DNA of 64,000 bases, taken from positions 1,426,001-1,490,000 of the forward strand of contig NZ_CP010797.1 in the NCBI RefSeq assembly GCF_000954115.1, written 5' to 3'. Position numbers and translations under genes: made by a program. This DNA is from Rhodococcus sp. B7740. GTDB lineage: Bacteria; Actinomycetota; Actinomycetes; Mycobacteriales; Mycobacteriaceae. Shown one piece after another: positions 53,994 to 63,451 of the stretch (its first letter is position 1; every line of letters starts with the position of its first letter). The notes below the pieces were generated by a model. That model did not search any database. It saw nothing but the letters and a program-made list of their open reading frames with translations, and was not told the DNA's origin.

Positions 53994-55925
53994 CTACGCC
54001 GCTGCGCGAACGACAGCGGCGACCTGCTCGGCCGACAGGTCCGCGAGGGCCACGTAGCCACCGCCGAGGCACGCCGCGAAATCGGCAGCGAGTCCGAGGC
54101 GGACCATTCCCGATTCGCAGTCCACCACGACGGAGGCGATCTTGTCCGACGCGATGCGCCGGGCGGCGATGCGGGCCCGGCCGACCGGATCGGTACCGCC
54201 GGTGGCCCGTCCGTCGGTGAGCGCGACCAGCAGAGCGCGGCGCAGCGGATCTCGAACACGCTCTCGCAGAACGAGTTCACGCGCCTGCAGAAATCCCTGC
54301 GCCAGTGGCGACCTACCGCCGGTCTTCATCTTCCGCAATCGAGTGACGGCCACGTCCACCGACGACGTCGGTGGCAGTACGGTCTCGGCTTGCGTGCCGC
54401 GCACGGTGATCACGGCAACCTTGTCGCGGCGCTGATACGCATCGCGCAGCAGCGACAGCACCGCACCGGTCACCGCGGAGAGCCGATCTCGCGCAGCCAT
54501 CGATCCCGAGGCGTCGACGACGAAGACGATCAGGTTGCCTTCACGCCCCTCCTTGATCGCGCCCCGCAGGTCCGCGGGCTCGAGCTTCAACCGGCCGGCG
54601 GTGCGGCCGCGGACGACCTGCTGCTCGGCCGCGGCGAAGAGGGTGCCCACCAGGTGCAGACCTCTGCCTGGCTCGACAGTGGGCCGTACCGACCGTCCGT
54701 GCGAGGACCGCGACCGCGACCGTCGGCCGGGCGCGCCCTCGCCCACTCCTGGAACCTCGAGCAACCGCGCTCTGAACTGTGCTCCCGGCGTGCCCGCCTG
54801 CTTCTCGCTGCCGGCACCCGAGGACGGCGGTGGTTGCTTCGACTCGTCGCGTGAATCGGAGGACTCGGAGTCGGAGGACTGGGACTGGGACCCATCGTCG
54901 GGGGCCTCGGGCTCGGGCGCTCCCCCGCCGTCGGGATCGGGGTCCGGGTCGGGTTGTTGCTCGGCCTGTTCCGCAGCGTCGCGCATGGCGTCGTCCAACT
55001 GCTTGTCGTCGATTCCCGGCTCGTCGAAGGGGTCGCGCCGACGCCGGTGCGGCAGAGCCAGTTCGGCGGCGATTCGCACGTCTTCCTCGGCCACCTCGCT
55101 CGCCCCTCGCCAGGCGGCGTGCGCGGACGCGGTACGCGCCAGCACAAGATCGGCACGCATGCCGTCGACGTCGAAGGAGGCACACAGCGCGGCGATGCGA
55201 CGAAGTTCCTTGTCGCTCAACACCACGTCGTCGAGAATTTTGCGGGCGGCCAGAATCTGCTCGGCCACGGCGATGTCGTCGTTGCGGAATTCTGCGGCGA
55301 ACGCGTGCGGATCACGCTCGTAGTTCATCCGGCGGCGGACGACGTTCATGCGGACGTCCACGTCCCGCGATGCCGTCACCTCCACTGCCAGACCGAAGCG
55401 GTCGAGCAGCTGCGGACGTAGCTCGCCCTCCTCGGGATTCATCGTGCCGACGAGTACGAATTGTGCAGGGTGAGAATGAGATACACCGTCACGCTCGACG
55501 TGCACCCGGCCCATCGCGGCCGCGTCCAGCAGCACGTCGACCAGATGATCGTGCAGCAGGTTCACTTCGTCGACGTAGAGAACACCACGGTGCGCGGCCG
55601 CGAGGAGACCGGGTTGAAATGCACGTTCGCCGTCGCGCAGAACCTTCTCGAGGTCGATGGACCCCACCACTCGGTCCTCGGTTGCCCCCACTGGAAGTTC
55701 GACGAGCTTCGCCGGGCGCGACCCGTCCTCGTCGTCCACGGCGGGCAGTAGGGTCGCGAGCGCGCGCACCACCGTCGATTTCGCGGTGCCCTTTTCTCCT
55801 CGAACCAGTACGCCGCCGATACCTGGGTGTACGGCGCACAGAATCAGCGACAACCTCAGCTGATCCTGACCGACGATCGCACTGAACGGATATCCCGGTT
55901 CGGGAACACTCCCATTTCGCTGCAC
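53994..55925 (-). CDS. Mg/Co-chelatase-type fused AAA+ and VWA protein
   Basis: 643 aa, a fusion of a BchI-like AAA+ domain (about 10-330; Walker [10 protein letters not shown], Walker [15 protein letters not shown]) and a BchD-like VWA domain (about 440-640; [18 protein letters not shown] and TDGRATGG). A very acidic Asp/Pro/Ser/Glu linker joins them. Matches M. tuberculosis Rv2850c. With cobB and cobO next to it, it probably helps insert cobalt, but no CobN is in the window. GTG 55925 is chosen: AAGGGA lies 7 nt upstream. Confidence 0.9.
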   Translation of the reverse strand: MQRNGSVPEPGYPFSAIVGQDQLRLSLILCAVHPGIGGVLVRGEKGTAKSTVVRALATLLPAVDDEDGSRPAKLVELPVGATEDRVVGSIDLEKVLRDGERAFQPGLLAAAHRGVLYVDEVNLLHDHLVDVLLDAAAMGRVHVERDGVSHSHPAQFVLVGTMNPEEGELRPQLLDRFGLAVEVTASRDVDVRMNVVRRRMNYERDPHAFAAEFRNDDIAVAEQILAARKILDDVVLSDKELRRIAALCASFDVDGMRADLVLARTASAHAAWRGASEVAEEDVRIAAELALPHRRRRDPFDEPGIDDKQLDDAMRDAAEQAEQQPDPDPDPDGGGAPEPEAPDDGSQSQSSDSESSDSRDESKQPPPSSGAGSEKQAGTPGAQFRARLLEVPGVGEGAPGRRSRSRSSHGRSVRPTVEPGRGLHLVGTLFAAAEQQVVRGRTAGRLKLEPADLRGAIKEGREGNLIVFVVDASGSMAARDRLSAVTGAVLSLLRDAYQRRDKVAVITVRGTQAETVLPPTSSVDVAVTRLRKMKTGGRSPLAQGFLQARELVLRERVRDPLRRALLVALTDGRATGGTDPVGRARIAARRIASDKIASVVVDCESGMVRLGLAADFAACLGGGYVALADLSAEQVAAVVRAAA

Positions 55926-56115
55926 AGCCAATTCCCTTCGTGCCCGGAGTTCCGCGCCGGACGTTCGGTCGAGATACACGAAGGCGGGCGGCGATCTGGC
56001 TGACAGGGGAATCTTCCGATCGAAGAGTCTCCTGAACACAGTGGCGGGACCGCGCCTGATTGACACAGGACTTCTCCGCGACCGACTTCGAACGGAACAC
56101 TACCGCCGAACGAAC

Positions 56116-56151
56116 GAATGCCACACACGGTGTCGACCGGGTGTGGCATTC
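56116..56151 (-). terminator. terminator after mqo-elaA
   Basis: GAATGCCACAC and GTGTGGCATTC form an exact 11-bp stem around 14 nt, starting 22 nt after the elaA stop. It separates the mqo-elaA unit from the cobalamin operon on the same strand. Confidence 0.7.
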
Positions 56152-56173
56152 ATTCGTCGAGTACTACAGGAGG

Positions 56174-56650
56174 TCAGGCCTCGCTCCAGGCGGTGCCGCC
56201 GCCCCGGCGCATAGGGGTGTGCGGGATGCCGTCCTCGAGAACCTCCTCGCCGTCGGGCAGGAACCCGTGCTTGGCGTACATGTCGACGAGGTAGCTCTGC
56301 GCGTTGATCCGGCACGGCGCAGAGCCGACCTCGGCAAGCGCCGCGCGCAGAATTCGCGTGGTGTGGCCCTGTCCCCTGGCGGAGCGTTGCGTGCAGAGCC
56401 GGCCGATACGGAACGCCTTCTCGCCGTCGTCGTGCTCCTCGAGCAGGCGAAGGGTGCACACCACTTCGCCGTCCCGTTCGAGCCAGAAGTGTCGTGTCTC
56501 GGTCAGTAGGTCACGCCCGTCCAACTCCGGGTAAGCGCATGCCTGCTCGACCACGAACACCTCGACACGCAGCTTCAACAGGTCGTACAACGTGCTGTTG
56601 GACAGGTCTAGTGCCCATGATCGTTTGAGAGCTGCTGCTTGCGTATTCAT
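56174..56650 (-). CDS. elaA: ElaA-like GNAT acetyltransferase
   Basis: 158 aa. The N-terminal DLSNSTLYDLLKLRVEVFVVEQ is the ElaA signature. The acetyl-CoA loop is RIGRLCTQRSARGQGHTTRILRAAL, split around residues 87-112. The substrate of ElaA proteins is not established. It is 11 nt downstream of mqo, as Rv2851c is of mqo in M. tuberculosis. ATG 56650 is preferred; an in-frame GTG at 56665 would add five residues. Confidence 0.85.
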   Translation of the reverse strand: MNTQAAALKRSWALDLSNSTLYDLLKLRVEVFVVEQACAYPELDGRDLLTETRHFWLERDGEVVCTLRLLEEHDDGEKAFRIGRLCTQRSARGQGHTTRILRAALAEVGSAPCRINAQSYLVDMYAKHGFLPDGEEVLEDGIPHTPMRRGGGTAWSEA

Positions 56651-56661
56651 ACCTTTTGCTA

Positions 56662-58182
56662 TCACACACCCGAGGGCTGTGCGAGCTCACGAGCATTTTC
56701 CAGTTCCAGCGTCTTCGACGTCCAGGCCCAGACCTCGTCGAACAGGGAGCTGTTCTGCGCCAGCTTGACCCCGAGCGAGGGAACCATCTCCTTGAGCTTG
56801 GGCTGCCATGCGTCGTACTTGTCGCCGAAGCACCGCTGCAGCACGTCCAGCATGGCCGGAACGGCGGTGGATGCGCCGGGCGATGCACCGAGCAGTCCCG
56901 CGATCGTGCCGTCCGCAGCGTTGACCACGGCCGTGCCGAACTCGAGTACGCCGCCGCGACCCTTCTTGCGGATCACCTGCACGCGCTGACCCGCGGTGAC
57001 GAGCTCCCAGTTCTCGCCGAGCACCGAGGGTGCGAACTCGCGCAGCGTCTCGACACGATCCGCCTGCGACTGAGCCAGCTCACTGACCAGGTACTTGACG
57101 AGTCCGAGTTCGGTCACGCCGACTCCGAGCATCGACATCAGGTTGCCGGGCTTGACCGAGCCGGGCAGGTCGGTGATCTTGCCCTGCTTGAGGAACTTGG
57201 GCGACCAACCGGCGTACGGGCCGAACAGCAGACCCTGCTGGCCGTTGATCACGCGGGTGTCGAGGTGCGGCACCGACATCGGCGGAGCGCCGACCGACGC
57301 CTTGCCGTACACCTTGGCCGAATGCTGCTCGATCAGTGCCGGATCGGTGCATCGCAACCACTCGCCGCTGACCGGGAAGCCGCCGAATCCCTTGATCTCC
57401 GCGATCCCGGACTTCTGCAGCAGGTGCAGTGCGCCGCCGCCTGCGCCGACGAACACGAACTTGGCGTTGACGGTCTTCTTCGCCCCGGTGCGCTGGTTGG
57501 CGACCTTGACGTCCCAGGTGCCGTCGGACTGCTTGGTGATGTTGCGCACATCGTGCCCGAAGTGCACGGTGCCGCCCGCGGACGACAGATAGTTGAGCAG
57601 CTGCTTGGTGAGCGCACCGAAGTCGACGTCGGTGCCTTCCTGGCTCCAGTTCAGCGCCACCGGGTCGGAGAAGTCACGGCCCTTGGCCATCAATGGCAGT
57701 CGCGCGGAGAACTCGTCCTTGGAGTCGATGTACTCCATGCCTGCGAACAGTGGGTTGCCCACGAGCGCCTCGTACCGCGCCCGGAGGTACTTCACGTTCT
57801 CTTCCCCGTGCACGAAGCTCACGTGCGGAATGGGGTTGATGAAGTTCTTGGCGTCGGAGAGAACACCGGTTTCGATACCGTGTGCCCAGAACTGACGCGA
57901 CACCTGGAACTGCTCGTTGACGTTGAGCGCCTTCGCGATATCGACGCTGCCGTCCTTGTTCTGCGGCGTGTAGTTCAGCTCGCACAGGGCCGAGTGGCCG
58001 GTGCCCGCGTTGTTCCACGCATCGCTGCTCTCGGCTGCGGCCGCGTCGAGCCGCTCGTAGACGTCGATCGACCAGTTCGGCTCGAGCTGACGGAGCAGCG
58101 CACCGAGGGTGGCGCTCATGATTCCGGCACCGACCAGAACGACGTCGGTCTTGATCCGCTTACCCTGCTCATCTTTGGACAC
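56662..58182 (-). CDS. mqo: malate:quinone oxidoreductase
   Basis: 506 aa. Mqo is a peripheral membrane FAD enzyme that oxidises malate to oxaloacetate and passes electrons to quinone. The dinucleotide motif is [18 protein letters not shown] near the N-terminus; [38 protein letters not shown] and [10 protein letters not shown] are family blocks. GTG 58182 gives the length of corynebacterial Mqo; ATG 58230 would add 16 polar residues. It is divergent from the lipase-like gene. Confidence 0.95.
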   Translation of the reverse strand: MSKDEQGKRIKTDVVLVGAGIMSATLGALLRQLEPNWSIDVYERLDAAAAESSDAWNNAGTGHSALCELNYTPQNKDGSVDIAKALNVNEQFQVSRQFWAHGIETGVLSDAKNFINPIPHVSFVHGEENVKYLRARYEALVGNPLFAGMEYIDSKDEFSARLPLMAKGRDFSDPVALNWSQEGTDVDFGALTKQLLNYLSSAGGTVHFGHDVRNITKQSDGTWDVKVANQRTGAKKTVNAKFVFVGAGGGALHLLQKSGIAEIKGFGGFPVSGEWLRCTDPALIEQHSAKVYGKASVGAPPMSVPHLDTRVINGQQGLLFGPYAGWSPKFLKQGKITDLPGSVKPGNLMSMLGVGVTELGLVKYLVSELAQSQADRVETLREFAPSVLGENWELVTAGQRVQVIRKKGRGGVLEFGTAVVNAADGTIAGLLGASPGASTAVPAMLDVLQRCFGDKYDAWQPKLKEMVPSLGVKLAQNSSLFDEVWAWTSKTLELENARELAQPSGV

Positions 58183-58374
58183 TGGAGAATCGACTTCCTT
58201 GTCTGTCGAGATCTCGGCCGGTGGCGGCATCGACCGAAGAACTCTGTTGTAGAGGGGCTACTCACCCGGTGCGGTCAGGTTACTAGCTGGGCCTACCCCA
58301 TCGGACACCACGTCAACCCGGTCTCGATTGTGCTCCTCGGACGCCGCTCGCGGCGCCCACTACAGTTGTGATCT

Positions 58375-59415
58375 GTGACTACCTGGGTGCCCGATGTCCT
58401 CGGCGACGGCTACGAACAGACGACCATTCCACTCGGTGACGATCCGGACGGCGAGGGGCAGGTCGAGGCCACTCTCGTGCGGTATCAACCGTTGGGTGCC
58501 GCGAACGTCGAGCGCGCGGTGATCTACGTCCACGGATTCACCGACTACTTCTTCCAGCGACACATCGCCGAACACTTCGCCGCGATGGGCTACGCCTTCT
58601 ACGCGCTGGACCTACGCAAGTGCGGACGGTCGCGCCGTGAGGGTCAGACCGCGCACTTCGTGACCGATCTGGCGATGTACGACGCCGAGCTCGACGAGGC
58701 TCTCGCCCTGGTCCGCGCCGAACGCGCCGATGCCCCGGTGCTGCTCATGGCGCACTCGACGGGCGGACTCGTACTGCCGCTCTGGCTCAACCGCCTCAAC
58801 CGCCGAGAAGGCGGGTCGGCCGGCCTCGGCCTGTCGGGCGTCGTGCTCAACAGCCCCTGGTTCGATCTGCAGGGTCCACCCGCGATACGCAGCGTCGGCA
58901 CCGCAGCGATCGACGTGATCGGACGGTTCCGAGCCAAGGCGCAGGTGCCGGGCAGCGGCCTGGACACCTACGGACTCTCGCTCGCCGCCTCCGAGAACGG
59001 CGAATGGGACTACGACCTCGACTGGAAACCGCTCGCGGGCTTCCCCATCACGTTCGGCTGGATCCGCGCTGTCCGCCACGGTCACGCCGAACTGCATCGC
59101 GGCCTCGATATCGGCATTCCGTCGCTCATCCTGCGCTCGAAGGTGACGCACTTCTCACGCCGGTACAGCTCCGCGGTCGACGCCGCAGACGCCGTCCTCG
59201 ACGTCCGCCAGATCGCCCGCTGGGCCGGCTGCCTGGGCGACCGCACCACCATCGTCCCCATCGAGGGAGCCCGTCACGACGTGTTCCTGTCCACCGAGGA
59301 GCCACGTGCGCGGGCCTTCGAGGAAATGGACGAGTGGATCGAGTGGTTGCATCGAAGCGAGGGCACCGACCACGCGTCGGGCAAGGACCACACCGAGAGC
59401 GGGCACATCTCATGA
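58375..59415 (+). CDS. alpha/beta hydrolase, monoacylglycerol lipase-like
   Basis: 346 aa. The oxyanion region is [18 protein letters not shown], the nucleophile elbow is [13 protein letters not shown], and a late [10 protein letters not shown] supplies the His. This is the 'serine aminopeptidase S33/monoglyceride lipase' type. It corresponds by position to M. tuberculosis Rv2854. A -10 TACAGT (58361-58366) ends 8 nt before the GTG, suggesting a leaderless transcript. It is coupled to mtr by ATGA, though no thiol link is obvious. Confidence 0.87.
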   Translation: MTTWVPDVLGDGYEQTTIPLGDDPDGEGQVEATLVRYQPLGAANVERAVIYVHGFTDYFFQRHIAEHFAAMGYAFYALDLRKCGRSRREGQTAHFVTDLAMYDAELDEALALVRAERADAPVLLMAHSTGGLVLPLWLNRLNRREGGSAGLGLSGVVLNSPWFDLQGPPAIRSVGTAAIDVIGRFRAKAQVPGSGLDTYGLSLAASENGEWDYDLDWKPLAGFPITFGWIRAVRHGHAELHRGLDIGIPSLILRSKVTHFSRRYSSAVDAADAVLDVRQIARWAGCLGDRTTIVPIEGARHDVFLSTEEPRARAFEEMDEWIEWLHRSEGTDHASGKDHTESGHIS

Positions 59416-60797
59416 CCGAGCATTTCGACGTCGCGATCATCGGCTCCGGATCGGGTAACTCCATCGCCGATTCGCGCTTCGAGGACAAGAAGATCGCACT
59501 TCTGGAAGAGAACTCGACATTCGGCGGCACCTGCCTCAACGTCGGCTGCATCCCGACGAAGATGTTCGTCTACGCCGCCGAAGTCGCCCGTACGGTGCGT
59601 GATTCGTCCAAATACGGTGTCGACGCGCGTGTCGACGCGGTGCGCTGGCCGGACATCGTCGACCGCGTCTTCGGCCGCATCGACCCCATCTCGGAGGGCG
59701 GCAAGCGCTACCGCGCCGAAGGCAGCCCCAACGTCACATTGTTCGAGGGCCACGCGAGGTTCGTGGGCCCCCGCACGATCGACACCGGCACCGGCACCGT
59801 CATCACGGCAGACCAGGTCGTCATCGCGGCCGGATCCCGGCCGGTGGTGCCGCAGTCCATCGCCGATTCGGGTGTCAGCTATCACACCAACAGCGATGTG
59901 ATGCGGCTGCCGGAGCTTCCCGAGCATCTGGTGATTCTCGGATCCGGTTACATCGCAGCGGAATTCGCGCACGTGTTCTCCGCGCTCGGCTCGAAGGTGT
60001 CGATCGTCGCCCGCAAGGACACCTTGTTGCGCGCACTGGACGCCGACATCTCCGAGCGGTTCACCGAATTGGCCCGCGCCAAATGGGACGTCCATCTCGA
60101 CTCCGGTGAGACCCGTGCCGTCACCGAGGGCGCCCTGCACGGCGTCGAATTGGCCGACGGCACCAAGGTTCTCGGGGACGCGTTCCTGGTGGCCGTGGGC
60201 CGCGAGCCGAACGGCGATCGGCTGGATCTGGACACGGCAGGCATCGACATGGACGACGAGGGCCGCATCGTGGTGGACGAGTTCGGCCGCACCACCGCCG
60301 AGGGCGTGTTCGCGCTCGGCGACGTCTCCTCGCCCTACCAGCTCAAGCATGTGGCCAACCAGGAAGCACGAGTGGTCCAGCACAACCTGCTGCACGACGC
60401 ATGGAACGGTGACACCGCCGCGCTGCGCACCAACGACCACCGTTTCGTTCCCGCGGCGGTGTTCACCGATCCGCAGATCGCCGAGGTGGGCATGACCGAG
60501 GAACAAGCCCGTGACGCCGGCCTGGACATCACCGTCAAGGTCCAGAACTACGGCGACGTCGCCTACGGCTGGGCGATGGAAGACAGCGAAGGTCTGTGCA
60601 AGATCATCGCCGAGAAGGGCACCGGGAAGATCCTCGGCGCGCACATCATCGGCGCTCAGGCCCCGACCCTGATTCAGCCCATCATTCAGGCGATGAGCTT
60701 CGGCCTGTCCGCCCAGGACATGGCGCGCGGTCAGTACTGGATTCACCCCGGCCTGCCCGAGGTGGTCGAGAACGCTCTGCTGGGACTCGACCTGTAG
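59412..60797 (+). CDS. mtr: mycothione reductase
   Basis: 461 aa flavoprotein disulfide reductase. It keeps mycothiol reduced with NADPH. The redox pair is C41/C46 in [13 protein letters not shown], the FAD motif is IIGSGSGNS, and the second nucleotide motif is [18 protein letters not shown]. The C-terminal [15 protein letters not shown] carries the active-site His-Glu pair. The missing Gly in the first FAD motif region ([10 protein letters not shown]) is usual for Mtr. It occupies the same place as M. tuberculosis Rv2855. Confidence 0.95.
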   Translation: MTEHFDVAIIGSGSGNSIADSRFEDKKIALLEENSTFGGTCLNVGCIPTKMFVYAAEVARTVRDSSKYGVDARVDAVRWPDIVDRVFGRIDPISEGGKRYRAEGSPNVTLFEGHARFVGPRTIDTGTGTVITADQVVIAAGSRPVVPQSIADSGVSYHTNSDVMRLPELPEHLVILGSGYIAAEFAHVFSALGSKVSIVARKDTLLRALDADISERFTELARAKWDVHLDSGETRAVTEGALHGVELADGTKVLGDAFLVAVGREPNGDRLDLDTAGIDMDDEGRIVVDEFGRTTAEGVFALGDVSSPYQLKHVANQEARVVQHNLLHDAWNGDTAALRTNDHRFVPAAVFTDPQIAEVGMTEEQARDAGLDITVKVQNYGDVAYGWAMEDSEGLCKIIAEKGTGKILGAHIIGAQAPTLIQPIIQAMSFGLSAQDMARGQYWIHPGLPEVVENALLGLDL

Positions 60798-60803
60798 TTC
60801 CGG

Positions 60804-61370
60804 TCACCACGGGCTGGTACGCAGCACGATTTCCGTTGCCAGCGCGGCCGGCTCGTCGGCGACGACATTCGCGACACCGTCGAGTTGAACCACGCGGAAG
60901 TCCGAGTAGACGAAGCGGCCGCTCGCGTCGGCGGATGCGCGGCCCAGTGAGGACCCGACGACCAGTGTCGTCGGCAACTCGACCGGGGGGCAGTCCGCGG
61001 CGCGCACGGTGCCCTGCTCGTCGGCGATCGCGGGGTGGCAACGGTTCACCGCGATCAGACTGGCGAAGCGCCCGAAGGTTTTGGCAGCCAACGTCCAAGC
61101 CGACTCCGCACCCGCGCCGCTGCCGACGAGATGCACCCACGACAGCTTCAGCTCGTCGAGAACAGTCAGGATCGCATCGTCGCTGATGCCGTCGATGCTT
61201 TCCAGCGCAACGGTTTTCAGATCCGAATTGTGCAGCCGTTCACTGACGGCGTCGTACACATCCACTGGATCGCCTGCATCGGGAAGCAAGAGAACGGCGT
61301 GCCTGCTGTCCGGGCCTGCGACCCGAACCGAACATTGCCCACCCGCAGCACTCACATGCGTGAACTCCAT
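60804..61370 (-). CDS. alpha/beta-hydrolase-fold protein lacking the nucleophile
   Basis: 188 aa. The fold is suggested by AVLLLPDAGDPVDVYDAVSERL, LKLSWVHLVGSGAGAESAWTL and LPTTLVVGSSLGRA. The elbow reads G-S-G-A-G (83-87), so the position of the catalytic Ser is Gly85. It is also short, without an obvious lid domain. It may be a non-catalytic or binding member. ATG 61370 is chosen as the first plausible start; it converges on mtr with a 6-nt gap. Confidence 0.65.
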   Translation of the reverse strand: MEFTHVSAAGGQCSVRVAGPDSRHAVLLLPDAGDPVDVYDAVSERLHNSDLKTVALESIDGISDDAILTVLDELKLSWVHLVGSGAGAESAWTLAAKTFGRFASLIAVNRCHPAIADEQGTVRAADCPPVELPTTLVVGSSLGRASADASGRFVYSDFRVVQLDGVANVVADEPAALATEIVLRTSPW

Positions 61371-61390
61371 GGAGACGACGGTACTGCCTC

Positions 61391-61419
61391 TTGCGCCGAC
61401 CACACATCGGTTCTATGGT
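61391..61419 (+). promoter_or_regulatory. promoter of the GntR-ABC operon
   Basis: TTGCGC (61391-61396) and TATGGT (61414-61419) are spaced by 17 nt. The operator-like repeat begins inside the -10 and covers the expected transcription start near 61426. Confidence 0.55.
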
Positions 61420-61440
61420 TAGTTACATGAGTAATGAACC
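61417..61440. promoter_or_regulatory. YtrA/GntR-type operator candidate
   Basis: GGTTAGTTAC-ATGA-GTAATGAACC is a 24-bp imperfect inverted repeat with 8 of 10 positions paired per arm. The layout (outer GGTT/AACC, inner TTAC/GTAA) is like GntR-family operators of the YtrA branch. It lies 40 bp upstream of the gntR start and overlaps the -10. Confidence 0.55.
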
Positions 61441-61479
61441 AGCGAGGCGACCAACCTCGACGCATCGGCGGTGGTTCTG

Positions 61480-61839
61480 ATGGACGAGGGCAGGCCCATC
61501 TTTCTGCAGATCGCCGAGATCGTAGAGAACTCCATCATCGACGGCTCACTGGCAGAGGAAGAGCAGGTTCCCTCGACCAACGAACTGGCCGCATTCCATC
61601 GAATCAACCCGGCCACCGCAGGTAAGGGACTTGCCAAGCTCGTCGCCGACGGCGTCGTCTACAAGAAACGAGGAATCGGAATGTTCGTCACCACCGGGGC
61701 TCGCGACGCTCTTCGATTCCGTCGCCGCGACCTCTTCGCTCGCCAGTACATCGACCCGCTCGTCACCGAGGCGCGCAAGCTCGGCATGACCGTCGACGAA
61801 CTCAAGACAATGCTCGACAACTGGGAGGCAGCGCGATGA
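61480..61839 (+). CDS. GntR-family regulator, YtrA subfamily
   Basis: 119 aa. The winged helix is typical (PIFLQIAEIVENSIIDGSL; QVPSTNELAAFHRINPATAG; LVADGVVYKKRGIGMFV). The short helical C-terminal of about 40 residues, without a ligand domain, defines the YtrA type. These repress adjacent ABC-transporter operons and usually respond to cell-envelope antibiotics. It overlaps the ABC gene by ATGA. GTG 61471 is an alternative start three codons upstream. Confidence 0.88.
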   Translation: MDEGRPIFLQIAEIVENSIIDGSLAEEEQVPSTNELAAFHRINPATAGKGLAKLVADGVVYKKRGIGMFVTTGARDALRFRRRDLFARQYIDPLVTEARKLGMTVDELKTMLDNWEAAR

Positions 61840-62759
61840 GCATCCATGAATTCGATTCGATCGGCGACGATGGCCGCGTGATCGCGAAGGCCACCCACCT
61901 CACGAAGAAGTTCGGATCGTTCACCGCTGTCGACGACGTGAGCTTCGAGATCGAACAGAACAAGATCTACGGCTTTCTCGGCCGCAACGGCGCAGGCAAG
62001 ACCACCGTCATGCAGATGATGACCGCGCAGATGCGCCAGAGCGCGGGCGAGGTCTCGATATTCGGGCAACATCCGTGGGAGAACCCGATTGCACTGGGTC
62101 ACGTGTGCTTCGTCAAGGAGAGCCAGAAGTACCCCGACGATCTGAAGGTCAAGCACGCCGTTGCGCATGCCTCGCACATTCTTCCCTACTGGGACAATGA
62201 CTTCGCCGCCGACTTGCTGCGCGATTTCGACCTGCCCCTCGGCCGCAAGATCAAGAAGCTCTCCCGCGGAATGACCTCGGCGCTCGGCATCGTCATCGGA
62301 CTCGCGTCACGGGCACCACTTACCTTCTTCGACGAGCCCTACTTGGGACTGGACGCGGTATCGCGACACCTGTTCTACGACAGACTGCTTGCCGATTACG
62401 CCGAACGCCCCAGGACCGTCGTTCTGTCCACCCACCTCATCGACGAGGTCAGCGATCTGATCGAACACGTGATTCTCATCGACAAGGGCAAGATCCTGCT
62501 CGACGCGGACTCGGACGATCTACGCGAGAGCGCCTTCGAGATCACCGGACCGACGCGCGCCGTCGACTCCTTCGCCTCGGGCCATCGCACTCTGCGTCGC
62601 ACGGCACTCGGCGCGAGCGCTCGGGCCACGATCGACGGCCGACTGACCGACCGGCAGAAATCGGACGGTGCTGCAGCAGGGCTCACCATCGAACCGGTCC
62701 CGATGCAGCAGTTGATCATCGAACGCACCACCGCCGAACCCGAGGAGGCAGTGTCATGA
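61836..62759 (+). CDS. ABC transporter ATP-binding protein (YtrB-like)
   Basis: 307 aa. Walker A GRNGAGKTT and Walker B LTFFDEPYLGLD are clear. The signature is LSRGM in place of LSGGQ, as in some exporter ATPases regulated by YtrA-type repressors. The H-loop His is in STHLIDEVSDLIEHV. The last 100 residues are an extra domain (SAFEITGPTRAVDSF) of the type found in drug-export ATPases. Starts and ends in ATGA overlaps. Confidence 0.9.
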   Translation: MSIHEFDSIGDDGRVIAKATHLTKKFGSFTAVDDVSFEIEQNKIYGFLGRNGAGKTTVMQMMTAQMRQSAGEVSIFGQHPWENPIALGHVCFVKESQKYPDDLKVKHAVAHASHILPYWDNDFAADLLRDFDLPLGRKIKKLSRGMTSALGIVIGLASRAPLTFFDEPYLGLDAVSRHLFYDRLLADYAERPRTVVLSTHLIDEVSDLIEHVILIDKGKILLDADSDDLRESAFEITGPTRAVDSFASGHRTLRRTALGASARATIDGRLTDRQKSDGAAAGLTIEPVPMQQLIIERTTAEPEEAVS

Positions 62760-63451
62760 AACGAATACTCAACGTCACTCGAATCCACAACACGTCCTGG
62801 GCAACGACATTCGTGTGGCCGATGGCGGTTCTCGCGATCGCCTTCGTGATCACCTTCAGCATATTTCTGGTCATCCCGACCACAGACTCCGAATACAACT
62901 TCACCGGTAGCGTCTTCTCGATCTATGGATTCGCCATGGCGTTCTACATCACCGCGATCACTCAGTGCTTTCCCTATGCCCTGGGTCTGAGCGTCACCCG
63001 CCGCGAATTCCTCACCGCCACAGCGTTGGTAGGTGTGTGCCAGTCGATTGCATTCGGCACGATCATCTACGTGCTGTCCTTGATCGAAGCAGCCACGGAT
63101 GGATTCGGCCTGAAACTGCGAATGTTCGGCATCGCTCGGTACGCGACCGACAATCCGTTGGTGCAGTGGGCCGCACTCGTTACCGTCATGCTGCTCCTCG
63201 GCGGCATCGGTGCATTCATCGGCGTCGTGTATCGACGGTTCCGCACGAACGGGTTGTTCACCCTCGGACTCGGAGCGCTCGTAGTCTTCGGCGGCGGATC
63301 TGTACTCGTGACCTGGCAACGGTGGTGGCCGAACATCGGCACCTTCTTCACCGACACCCCACGTATTCTTCTTCTGGTCGTGATCCCCTTGATCATCACC
63401 GCAGTGCTGTCGGTGGCCAGCTGGTTCGGTCTTCTCAAAGCAACTGCGTGA
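62756..63451 (+). CDS. ABC transporter permease, six-helix
   Basis: 231 aa with six hydrophobic segments at about residues 18-40, 50-72, 85-107, 138-158, 168-187 and 200-225. [17 protein letters not shown] between helices two and three is a coupling-loop-like stretch of ABC-2 exporters. It is translationally coupled to the ATPase gene. No known substrate. Its last 17 bp overlap the end of the convergent cobQ gene. Confidence 0.82.
   Translation: MKRILNVTRIHNTSWATTFVWPMAVLAIAFVITFSIFLVIPTTDSEYNFTGSVFSIYGFAMAFYITAITQCFPYALGLSVTRREFLTATALVGVCQSIAFGTIIYVLSLIEAATDGFGLKLRMFGIARYATDNPLVQWAALVTVMLLLGGIGAFIGVVYRRFRTNGLFTLGLGALVVFGGGSVLVTWQRWWPNIGTFFTDTPRILLLVVIPLIITAVLSVASWFGLLKATA

Noticed and set aside
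55926..56115. Possible cobalamin riboswitch before the chelatase-cobO-cobB operon
   Set aside because: I searched by eye for the B12-box and the conserved core pattern and found neither; the region is short and only holds the terminator of the upstream unit next to it.
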